From NCBI GenBank assembly GCA_000181795.3, contig CM012954.1, positions 439,453-503,452 of the forward strand: a stretch of 64,000 nucleotides of DNA, read 5' to 3'. The notes beneath the pieces were generated by a model. It saw only the letters and a program-made list of their open reading frames with translations. It was not told the DNA's origin and did no database searches. Made by a program: the position numbers and the translations under genes. This DNA is from Trichinella spiralis (Eukaryota; Nematoda; Enoplea; Trichinellida; Trichinellidae). This document shows, in pieces, positions 34,944 to 46,900 of this stretch (positions are counted from its first letter, which is position 1; each line of letters starts with the position of its first letter).

Positions 34944-36692
34944 TCACTTTTGAGTAAGACGAGCCAACAGAGCACAGAAAAATGATGGCTTTATCTAAAA
35001 TGAAAAAAACATAAAACACAAAATTGTGAATAAAAAATTTCCTTATTGATGAATTATGATAAATTGCGCGTTGAATTTTGTTACATTTTTCGAAGAGTAT
35101 CTATGTAAATGATGAATTTGTGAAATTGCTTACAAGAAAAAGACTGGCAAGAATTCCAAGTGTTCCTTCGATGGATGAAATTTGAAAAAGATGTTTTTCA
35201 AAACGACGATAACATCCCTAAAATTGAAATCTTTTCAATGGAAATTATAATGAATGAATGAATGTTGATATGTATAACCTCAGTGTAAATTGCAGTTGTG
35301 TTTACTTTCGAATCAGGATCGAACATTTGACAAGCATTTATATCAACGTACTGACCGTTCAGTTTAACGCAGCATGACGCCGGAACCAATTTTTTCAACT
35401 TTTCAGGCTGATCCATGTGCCATTTTGAAGTTCGCCAGATGATAAAATTCGACTTTTGCGTTTCATCAATTCCACAACAGTGAAACTGCTCTTGCATCTT
35501 GTCCCAAGCGTCAGTCACGGCATCGTCTGCAGGCTGACCATAAAATGTTTTCAGCGATGTAAGCATTTGTAAATCCAATGCATTTACAACAAGCTAAAAT
35601 TTCGGTTCAACTGAAATGAAAAATCGAATAATTTTGATTAGAAGCGAAAAACCTTACTTGTTTTTGAAAAATGAATGCCATTACACCAGCCATCAATAAC
35701 ATCAAAAACAGAACTAAGCAGGTAACGGAAAACTGCAATACAAAAACGATGAAATTTTCGGCCTTCAAACAGACTCAATTCCATACTCACAGCGTACATG
35801 AAACAACGCAATTCACGGCTGGTAACGTAAAATCCAATAACGTTCATGCACATGCTTATCGCTCCGATAAACAGCAGCAGAAAACCCACGTCGACGAAAA
35901 GCTTCGGCTCGAAAAGGGCAGCAAATTGCTTTTTGCATAATAACACCCAGAAACCGCAACCAATAGCAGCAATATTTAAAAGCTAATGCAAAAAATATTT
36001 GCATAATAGATAAAAGTATTCCTTTGAAAAGAAGCATACATTGTTGGAATTTTTTTCAAAGTTGAAAATGAATAAAAAACGTGAATGAAATGGGCAAAAA
36101 GCAAAGAACCGTTAAGTTAACCGTTTCTTCCATACATATCAGTGTGAATATGTACACAATGATTTCAAGTTTTATACGATGAAAACTTCTTCAGTGCTGC
36201 ATTCTGCCCATTACTGAATGTCTTGTTATTTTGAAAAATAATCATTCGTTTGAAAGTGTAAAATTTTTAACACACATTAATGTAAAAAAATATATGCTCT
36301 TGAAAATCAAATAACTGTAGTCATGATAAAGCAATGTATTAATGGAAATTTATCTTCACTTTGTACATTTTAGTTGGAGAAAGCAAAATAATCAACAATA
36401 TAACGAAAAAACATCCAGCAGTGAGCTGTGATCTTTTCTAATAGCATAATTTTGCAAAAAAAGCAACATTATTCGAAGAATCGTGAATTATTAACGCGAG
36501 TACTGTGCATTTTGTTGGTTGGTGTCTAGCACGAGTTCATACGAAGAAATAAATCACAAATTAACGAAATTAACAAAATAAATCAAAAGTAAATCTTACC
36601 ATGGATAATAAATTTGTACAATAGAATGAATATCTTGTGAACTGTCCCAGTTTTCCATAAGCAGTGCAGTTGAATATTTGGTCCAATTTCAT
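34944..36692 (-). CDS. Tetraspanin
   Basis: Six exons join in phase: 36692-36600, 35982-35791, 35732-35658, 35593-35279, 35217-35134 and 34994-34944, giving 269 residues. The N-terminal helix runs through TRYSFYCTNLLS and NIAAIGCGFWVLL across the first intron. TM2 is FVDVGFLLLFIGAISMCM, TM3 FSVTCLVLFLMLLMAGVMAF, and TM4 lies in IEGTLGILASLFLV. The large extracellular loop carries the family hallmark CCG (159-161), a PASCC motif (about 191-195) and a closing GC (about 226), so six loop cysteines are present. Tetraspanins organise membrane microdomains with integrins and other partners, and some bind laminin-receptor integrins; a laminin gene lies next door, but proximity alone proves nothing. 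Exon 1 is placed 0.6 kb upstream by signal quality and hydrophobic continuity and is the least certain part. Confidence 0.88.
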
Positions 36693-37663
36693 TGTCGTTC
36701 AACGTCGGATGTTTCGTAGACGTCGTCTTCACGTTACGAAGCTTAAGACTAAGCAACAACAAGTTCTAGAAATAAGTCCACCGTCTGTCTGCAATGTTGT
36801 CCCACTTTTCTGTCCAATTGCTGGTCTGTCGACACTTCCATTTTCACACAGCTTCACATATCATACAGAGTGTATGCAATTCGATCAATTTGTATAGCTG
36901 TGATTCTTTTTTCTAGGTACAAATTATTTGTGTGACCGAATTATTTCATTTCTGACGTAATTAAAAAAGTGTACAAGTGGAAATGCTTGTATTTTTTGTT
37001 AATTCTCTTCCTTTATCTTTCTTACATTTAAATGAAATTGTCGACATGAATTTACCTTCTTGTTTTTGTCGAACTAACTGTTAATCGACTTGCTGACCAC
37101 AACATACTGGCCAAATTTCATTCATTTTGAATCCATTTTCAAAAATATTGCAATCGATAAAATAAATAAGAATAATAACGTTTTTTTCTGTTCTTACTTG
37201 AAAATCAAAAAAACACGCTATACTGTAGGTGAGGAAAAAATATTTTTTGCACCAGACGAGAACGTCAAATAGTAACCAATTTTCACAATGCGTCAATGAA
37301 GCAAAGCAGTAAGCATATGGTGATTTTAATAAAATGTAAAAGACAAAATGTCAATAAAAACGAGACAACAAAAAAAATGGCAGTATCAGTTTCATCTTGG
37401 CAGAGATAGAAGAAACACGGGATTTTCGAACGGGAAGGGAAAGTAGAAATTAAACGCCAGATTAAGATGATCGACAGGTAAAAGGAGCAAAAATTAAAAT
37501 TACAAGGTTGTTCAAAAAATAGTTTAACTATATTTGAATGGAAAGAGGATAAAAGAAAAAAAAACAACAGCGCAAATAATGTTTTTGTCGTATGTTGTTT
37601 CACAGCAACAACCTGGTCCGGTTGGCAAGTGAGTGAAGGGAAGTAGTAATTTTATGAGAAGGT
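36693..37663. other. Spacer between the tetraspanin and laminin beta genes
   Basis: No gene is seen. This holds the 3' flank of laminin beta and the 5' flank of the tetraspanin. No canonical AATAAA on the minus strand was found close to the laminin stop. Confidence 0.4.
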
Positions 37664-37800
37664 TCAATCGCAATGTTCATAAAATTTGGTTCGTTCTTCA
37701 ATATGGGCTGTGCAATGCTCCAGGCGACTGTTCAGCTGTTGCAGCGTTTTGCTAAAAGCAGCTAGTCGCAGCTCGTTGGCGTCGAGCGCCTTGCGCTCTT
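37664..37800 (-). CDS. Laminin beta last exon, distal (conserved-type) version
   Basis: This exon starts after TTTTTCAG and is entered in phase 1 from the donor at 39133. It encodes 45 residues, starting [16 protein letters not shown] and ending [12 protein letters not shown]. That is the usual beta-chain ending, in which a Cys sits one residue from the end (human beta1 ends VAVYSTCL). It is probably the ancestral last exon. Confidence 0.88.
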
Positions 37801-37939
37801 CTGAAAAAGCAAATTAAGAAAACAACAACAAAGCAAACAAACAAATTAAAAAAAGAATAAGCATCATCAGTGGGGTCGTGGGTTGGTAACTGAGAAAGAG
37901 AGTATGAGTATGAAGAAATGTGTTATCGTTAATCAATCT

Positions 37940-37981
<42 letters not shown>

Positions 37982-40900
37982 GCAGAAGAGAAAAAAGTAG
38001 AAGCAAAAAGAAAAGAAATAGAAACAGAAATATAAAAATGGAACATCTGGTCACTTTTATGCTTATGAGTGTACAGAAAGTAAAAACAGAATAAGTGGTA
38101 AGGTAGGAAAGTGAACAGAAAAAGCACAGCTATATCATCTGTACAGCAAGAAAAAAAAACAAAAAGATGAAATGAAACATATAAATACGCACACGCATAC
38201 ACACGCACAGAACAAGAACGTGTCATAATCTGTTGCTTGCAAATGGCATGCATGGATAAGAGTGGAAATTGCATTTTCACAAAAAAACAGAGTCATTCTT
38301 AATTTTGTTTTGATTGTCGTTGTTATTTTCATCTTGCTTACTTGCACAACAGTATTATTCACTAAAAAATTTCGAAAAACAGAACAAACAGTGTAATAGG
38401 ATTTACAGAATGTGTGTGTGTGTGTGTGTAAATAATAGCTCTACAGTGTTGGTGGTGGTGGTGGTGGTGGTGGTGCAGTGGAATAATTGTGATTAGCATT
38501 CAAAATGTGCCAGTATTGGGAATTTTCAGTGAGCAAGATGGACGTTCCAAATCAACAACAGAATCTTCAGACGACGGACATGAGCAATGGTCGTAAGCTT
38601 TCAAGTAGTACTGAATGGAATCGGTAGCAGCGTCGACCGTGCTCAGCAAGCCGGCTAGTCGGTTTTCCACATCCGACATGGTCACCTCATTGACGCTGAC
38701 AATTTTCCTCAACTCTACAATGAACAATCGAATGTGTTGTGCACTGTTGTGTGTTGTTGTTTTTCTGTGCGGTTGGTCTGTGTGATGAAGCAAACATGCA
38801 AACAAGCAAACAAGCAAATTATATACAACAACGACAGCAAATTGTGAGGCAACTACACAACAACTACAACTACAACTACAAAACTACAACAACTGCAACT
38901 GCAAGACTCTAAGAGAACATACGCATTGTTGTAATAATAATTATTACATTTCAAGTGGAAAAAAATGAACAGAAAAAATAAAACAGTTCTTGATTTGGTA
39001 GATATTAAGTTTTTTGGGGGAAGAAAAAACTGAAATCATGCTGCGCAAAGAAAGAATTGATCAAAAAAAAAACCGAATCGCGCGCGAGCGCGTGGGATTA
39101 CCACCAAACCAATTGGCCCCGCATATTATTACCTTCTATATCGCTGAGATGTTTTTCGGTTTTTTCCAACAATTTCGTGGCAGTTTGTCGAAGTTGTTCA
39201 GCTCGTTGTCGGGCCGCTTCGTTGTCACCGATTTTTTCGTTCAGCAAATTTTCCGCCTCTTTATACTGCTGTTCCAGAGTCTTGCGTTTCACTTCGACCT
39301 GCTCGGTTTTTTGCCTGGCGCTTTCGGATACAACCAACGCCCGTTCGACATCTTTGCCAATTTGCAAATATTCCACTTCGACTTTTTTCAAATCTTCCCT
39401 CAAACTGGCCAACAGCTCCACCGACGCGTTGACAATTTGTTCAGCGGTTTCGGTCGTTTCAGCAATCTATTTATTTATATTGAAAAATTAATTAATTTAT
39501 TAATTAATTGAAAATAATTTCATTCAATTTTACCGCTTTCAAATCTTGGTTGGTTTGATCGAAATTTTCATTCGCCGACAAAATCGCCTGCTTGGCAATG
39601 GTTTGGAAATGTTTCGAATCGTTCAACGCTTTCATCACATCTTGGGCAGTTTTTTCGACAGTTTCGATTCGAACTCTAGAAAAGAGGAAAAAAAAATATA
39701 TATATCAAATCTCTTTTCAATATGGGCATCAATATGGATGTAAATCACACTTCGATTGGTCGGCACGATTTTTCAACAGCTGCGCTTCGGTCGAATGGTG
39801 GCGAGTGTCGTGCAAAATCGCCTGTATGTTGGTCAACTTTTTCAAATTGTCTCCAATCTGGTCGGCCAACGTTTCGATTCGTCGTTTGTCCAGCGAAATG
39901 GTCATATTCAGCACCTGTTCGGCCAGCAGGCGGATCTGGTCGGGCGTGGCCGCGGTCGCCTGGGCGTCGCGGTTCAACAAGCCCGCAGCGCGGTCCAACA
40001 GGGCGCCCAACACAGCCCGGGTGTCGTTGGCGACTTGGGCTACTCGGACGGCGGTCTCGAACGCCTGGCCGGCGTCGATCAGCGCCATATCGCTGTCCGC
40101 TTGCGCGTGGCGCAATTTCAGCGTCAGTTCGTTGGCTTGGCGCTGTTTGTGTTCGAGCTTGTCGGTCGCCTCGCGACTGTACTGCCACGCCCGTTCGGCT
40201 TTGGTCGCGGAACCGTCGCGGCACGACGCCCCGCCGCAACGGGAGCAGCCGGCGCCGCCGCACAGGTCGTCGCACGGTTCGCCGCCGTCGGTTCGGGCGC
40301 CGCAGATTTGGCGGTTCAAATCGGGCAGTCGAGCTTCCAAGTGGACGAGCCGGCGGTCGAGCTCGTCCAAGGCGTTCTGGTTCTGCTTGAACTGGTGGTC
40401 GAAGTCGCGGGCGTTGGCGTCGAGCAGATCCCTGGTCCGTCGACGTTCGGCTTCGGATTCGGCGACCACGCGTTCAGTCGCGTCGGCCAGTTGACGAGCC
40501 CGCAGTGACAGCTGAGCCGCTTCTCTGGTGACGTTGTACGCCCCGCGAGGGTCGCGCTGGCGAAGGTCCGTGACGTTGCGCTCCAAATCCAGCACCGACT
40601 GTTCCAAGTCGGCCGCCTGCTGCTGCAGCGAGCGCAGATGCTCGTGGCCAGTGTCCACGCCGGCCGTCAAGCCGGTCGAACGACTGTCCACTGCGTTCAG
40701 CTGGGCCAGCAGTTGGTCGACGCGTGCTTGCAGACGACCGACCTGCGAGTGGAGTTGGTCGAGCAGGTCGGACGAGATGTTCGCCTGGGACAGTTGGTTT
40801 TCGATCGATCGAAGTTTGGTTTGGATACCGTTGAACTGATCGTCGTAGACAAACGAAACTCCGGTGTCGGCCAGCTGGGTGGCGTTGTGGGCCAGATCGT

Positions 40901-43900
40901 CGGTCTGCCGTCGGAGCTGTTGGAGAATGGAATCCCAATTTTGGAAACACTCGCCGCACGGCTCGCACTGGGGCCAAGTTCCCGTGTGACCGCGGGCACA
41001 CTGGTCGCAGTTGGGACCGCCCGAGCCGGGCAAGCAGACGCACGACCCGTTGGCGCGGTGGCACTGCAACGTTTCGGAGCCGATCGAATTGCACTGGCAA
41101 CGCACGCAGCCGGTGCTCGGGTCGCCCCAGTAGTAGTTTTCGCACTCGCCGCACGTCCGACCACCCCGACCCGGCTTGCACGGGCACTGGCCGTCGAATT
41201 CGTTGCATTGGAGCAACGGCCGCTGGTCGTTGTCCACTTCGACACCCTGTTCGTCGCAGTCGCAACTTTCGCATCCTCGACCGCTGGCAATTTTCCAATG
41301 ACCACTGGCACAAGCGTCGCATTCTCGACCGACCACGTTCGGCAAGCAGGGACACTGGCCGGTGATTCGGTCGCACGGTCCGGCCGTGATGTCAGTACCG
41401 AGGATGTTGCAGACGCACTTGGCGCAAGACTGGGTCTGGGCGTCGCCGAAAAATCCCGCCATGCAGTGCTCGCACTGGTAGCCGTCGGTGTTCGACGTGC
41501 ACTTCAAACAACGTCCGGTCTTTTGGTCGCACGAACCGGGCACGTCGAAATCGATGTTGCCGTTGCAGTCGCAGCGCTCGCAACTGCCGCCCAACTCGTT
41601 CGGATTGCCCCAATAGTTGGTGATGCATCGGTCGCAGCGTTCCCCTTCGTAACCGTGCCGACAATTGCAGACCACGCTTTCGGAAACCGCGTCCAAATAG
41701 CAACTGTCCGCGTGCTGGAACCCACTACCCGGACCGCCGGGACAAGGGCACGGCCGACAGGGGATGCTGACGCCCAGACGTGGGTCGCCGTAATAGCCAA
41801 GCTGACACTGCTCGCAGTGGTGACCGGCGGTCAAGTCGCGACAGTCCACACAGGCGCCGGTTCTCTGGTCGCAGACGTTCGCGTGACCGTTGCACTGGCA
41901 CGGTCTGCAGTCGGGAAAACCCCAATAGCCGGGCTGGCATTGGTCACACTGACGACCGTGCACCGCTTCGCGGCATTTGCACTGGCCGGAGTTGGAGTCG
42001 CAGAAATTGTCCAACGCCCCGATGCTGTTGCAGTCGCACGACCGGCAACCTTGGGGTCCGAAACCGAACGTCCCGGCCGCGCAGACGTCGCAACGGCGCC
42101 CCAGCACGTTCTGCTTGCACTGACACTGGCCGCCCAACTGGTCGCACATACCGCTCACCGAACCCGTGGGATTGCAGTCGCACGCCACGCCCCGGTCCAA
42201 TATCGACGCCGCGACTGGACAAAACTGTCGTCGACACGGTTCGGGCAGTTGATCGACCGGCGTCAACTGCATCGCCAGCCGACGGCAGTTGAAGTGGTCA
42301 AATTCTCGCCTGCGCTCGTCCGACAATGCCGGACCGTCCATGAACATCCCAATTGCCGCCGAACTCGGCATCAGAACCAACGAGTCGATCAGTAGTGCGG
42401 CCGTTCGATCCGGACGGCCCGTCTGCTGGTATTCGCCGAAAGTCACGCGTATGTGGTATTGGACGTTCGGTTCCAAGCATACCGTCTGAACACTGTCGTA
42501 AATACGTTCGCCAGCTTTCAGAGATACTTGTTGCATGAAGTCGTCTTTCGGCAGACTGTTGGCACAAGGTCCAGTTGAATCTGGTGGAGACGGTCGAATC
42601 ACGTCGACACGCACGTTTTGCCAAGTCGACGGCATTGGCGACTCGTAACGCAACACCACGTTGTAGTCCATCGCGACGTGGATGTTGTGGACGGCGAAGT
42701 TGAGCACCGACGATTCGCGTACACGGACGAAACCACTGCCGGTCCACTGCTTCGGTTCGGTAGCGTCCCAGTAGGGTTCGCGCAGTTCCACTTCGGCAGG
42801 GCCTTCGAAAACAGCTTCTTCGGCTTCGTAAGTGAAAAAATCCAAACCGGCGCAATAATAGCCAGATTCGGGTATATCGCAACGACGACCGCTGAAATGG
42901 GCCCTGCATCGACACTGGCCGTTCATCACGTCGCACGAATTATCATAAGCGCCGCCGATGTCGCAGTCGCAAGGCTTGCAGCCGTCCAACTGTTCACTCA
43001 GACCGTAATGTTCCAACAGACAACGATCACAGTTGTCTCCGGTTACCAGACGTTTGCACGTGCACTCGCCGGTTCTCTTGTCGCAGCCTTCGTTGTTCAC
43101 CGTTCCGAGCAGATTGCACGTACAAGCAGTGCAACCTTCCGGATTATCCTGGTCCAAGTTCCAGTAGCCGTTTTTGCAAGCGTCGCAGTGGTCGCCGACC
43201 ACGTGGACTTTGCAATGACAACGACCAGAGATTAGATTTCGCTCCGAATCTGTTTCACTTTCGCAGATGCCCTGATTCAAAGAGCCTCTCAAGTCGCACT
43301 CGCAAGCTCGACAAACATAAGGATCCGACAACGCTCGATCCGGATCTCGATAAAAATACGGTTTGCACATTTCACAATTTTTGCCCATCGTGTTGTGCTG
43401 ACAGTCGTCGCAAACCCCACCGCTCACAAAGCCCGATGCTTCGTACACTGCGTGGTCGAAATGGCATCGATTTGCATGCTCGTTACAATTACATCCTAAA
43501 CATTTGAACATAATGTTGTTGTTGTTGAAAAGAAAAAGTAATAACACTAGCAGTAGTAAGTAAGTAAGTAAGTAATTTACTTTTACAAGCGTTCGTTTCA
43601 CGATCAATTGCCGGCTTCCAAGGAAGATCGTTGTAAAAATCTTCACATTCTTCACAGTTCAAACCTTTCGTGTGATGCGTGCATTCGCATCGACCGTGTA
43701 CCATATCCGGTCTAGTGGAACCAAATAATACGACACCATCGTCGTCGATCGGCTTACAACGACTCGCGTGGCCATAGCAGGAACAAGAACCACGAACAAC
43801 CATCTCATAAACGGCGTAGTAATATTTTTCCGTAATTTCTGGTCTATTGTCGAGCAAATTGTCGCCCAACGTGTGCAATTTTGTGAAATTGATTCTCAAA

Positions 43901-46900
43901 TTTGTCACTCTCAACAAATCTTGAATTTCTTCTGAATACGGATCTTCAAGCGCAATGTGAGGCGAAAGAACTTTGAAAACTACCTGAAATGAAAAGTGAG
44001 TGCAATGCAATTTGAATAAAACAAACAGAACAAACAATTTTGTTTCACCATTACCTCTCCCCCAGTCGACGGTGCAACGAAACTGTACCTCGAATCACAA
44101 ATTACATCCGTGTGACGTCTCGGTATGCCTTCCGGTACACCAGGAAAGGATTCGGCACAATCGTAGGCAAAGTAGCGATAAATTTTCCACGTTTTGCCAA
44201 AATCTGACGAACGTTCGATGATCATCGCCGCCGGACGAAACGACTTGAACGTCATGATCAAGTGGGTGAAATGGAACTCGGCTTCCAGATCCAAGCGTAC
44301 TGTGACATTTTGCAAACCATTTTCAGACTGCCACCATTTTTTCGCGCGCATTTCGAACCGATCACTAACGACATTTTCAATCCGATGACTGCGCTCGTTG
44401 ACATACCTGGCCCAGGGTTGGCGACTGTTGCACGTGAAACACTTCTTCCTATCTTCCAAATGACTGACAATACAATAACGTTCCGGATGCAACAAGCCGC
44501 ATGTCGAACTAGCTGTCAACCGATTTTCACGACCAATGAGCAAATTTCCAGTAGCCGGATAACAGCTACGATCGTTGCATATGTCCACCAAAGAAGAAGA
44601 AGAAGAAGAAGAAGAAGAATCTACGAATGCCAATGCATCATCTGAAATAATAAAAAAAAAACAGAACTTATTCTTCAATTATTCCACAACTCACGATCTA
44701 CTCTGTAACATTTTCATTTTATTCAAATAAGCTTTCCTTTACACACACACACACACACACTTGTCTTAAATCAAATACGCTCTTTCAAAATGCAAACATT
44801 CCCATTACGCGTTAAAGGTTACTTAGTGAATTGAAAAGAAAAAAAATAATATTTATATAAAAGAGGAAAACGTAAAAAATATTGGTGCAACATTTTGCAA
44901 AATTATGCCCAGACAACTACTCAAACTATGATGGTATTCAATATGCAAAAGCAATTGGTGCTGATTCATTATTGACCAAAAGTTTCAAAATGATAAAAAA
45001 TGTATAAAAAAATAAAATCACGTCAATAGTTGCTCGCCGCTTACTTCCGTAGATAAAAATAGACAGAAAAAACCCCTCATCTTTGATAAATCAAACGAGC
45101 CAAAAGTAATACATTTATTTCTAGAAACGGACGTCTGCTACTTCTTGATCATCTATCTATTACACGTAGATGAGGAGAAAGAAACGAATAAAACAATTTC
45201 AAAATGAACAACTAACTACTGCTAACAAACAGAGAAACACTGATTTGTATTTGCATATTGCTCTGTTGATATTAGACAGATGCAAGTGCTAATGAATGAA
45301 GCGCACGACCGACCTTCCCAAAGGTCAGAGAGCTAGCAGTTAGTAGTGACCAGTGGGTCAGTTGGAATCGACCGTTGGCTACAGACCGAAAAATGATGAC
45401 GGTAATGTGAAAACCATCTTCTTCAAACAGAATACTGTTTGTTTGGTAAAGTTCAACGAGAAAAGAAAAGCTGCTAACAAGATGTTTGCCATGGAACTTC
45501 AAAATTGAAGAAAACCTTCTCCCACTGCTGTCGAGCGATGATTTTGAAACCGCCTTGCACAATTGAACACAATTAGCATTGGCTGACCAGCGTTGCGTGA
45601 AAAGAAATAGCTTCCTTGACCCAACGGAAAGCTGACAGAGAAGCCGAACAAAAAACAATTCGCAATCATTATCACCAAAGCGTAAAGCCCATAATTAGCA
45701 GGCAGCCCAAAGAGAAGAAAAGTACAATTGCAGAATGCCAATGCCATCTTGTTCCAGTAACATGAAAAACAATAAATCACTCGTTGCAAATACAGTCCAA
45801 TTAAGCCGCCGATGAAGCTCATGATTTGTGATTGCCATCACGATACAATTAAACACGTTGACAAGATGGGATAATTCCAATAATTTTCTACAAACCTACA
45901 CACTTATAAATCAACTGCTAATGGAAAACGATGATCATCAAAAAATGGTCACACAGCTGAATAAATGGAAGTAAAATGAGAAAAGAAAAATACCTAGAGT
46001 CGATCAAATAACACATCTATCCATTCGATTCGAAACTTATGCTGGTATGATGCTATTAAACTACAAGAAAGTGAACATTGCTTTTGGTTCAAAATGATGA
46101 ATCGGTTGCTATTTTTAAAAATGAATCAATATTTTTTCCATAAAACTAACATTGATTTAACGTCGAAAATTTGTTTCATATCTGCTTCGAAATCTAGCAC
46201 AACTGTCATGAGAGAAATTGAAAATTTAATAAAACAATCGCATTCTTTGATTTTTAGTGATTATTTTTAAACAGTTCAAAGAAGCTGAACTTTTGTCGTA
46301 TTGATCGATGATTCAGACGTGTACATTTTTTTCTGGACGATATTAAACTTTTCTTTTCATTACAATTACTGTTATAATTGGATGGAACCGTCACAATTTG
46401 AGCAACGCATCAACCGACCTGTTTGGTTGATTCATGTCGACTACTACTACCTACTACTTACTACGCATACATCTCGTCGGTTTGTCCAGTCATCGTCGAT
46501 GTTGCCTCTGCTGAAAGTAGTTTCAATCTAATCGTATTAAAAATCTCAATTTCAAAACTGCTACTTCACCCAAGGGCTAAAAACTGCATTCAGCTATCTC
46601 AACTTTGCAACTTGGTACAAAAAAAAGTATATATAATTTTTTAACCGAATTGAAATGTAAGCAAAAAAAGCAGTAGAGAGAGAAAAAGAAATAATTCATC
46701 CAGATTTTTGCAACACTTCACACTTCACATTTGATTTTTCAAATTCTAGACAAAAAACCAACAACGTAAGTTAACAAATATGCCATAGCTCTATAGTATA
46801 ATAGCACTCACACACACACACACACACACACGTACTGCACCAATTGCATATTATATACATTATATTATATTATATAGTGAAAACTCGTCATGCTTTTTAC

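Noticed and set aside
38861-38900. ACAACTACA-type repeats suggesting an array
   Set aside because: These are simple short tandem repeats in a laminin intron, not a CRISPR array, and the genome is eukaryotic.
39592-40508. Several 220-300-codon plus-strand frames
   Set aside because: These are also antisense or shifted-frame shadows of the laminin coiled-coil exon.
40638-42395. 585-codon open frame on the plus strand
   Set aside because: It is the exact antisense of the GC-rich laminin exon, where codon bias removes stops; its low-complexity Ala/Val/Arg composition is an artefact.
45499-45880. About 107-codon hydrophobic frame in laminin intron 1
   Set aside because: It matches no membrane protein I know, and overlapping frames on the same strand look equally open.
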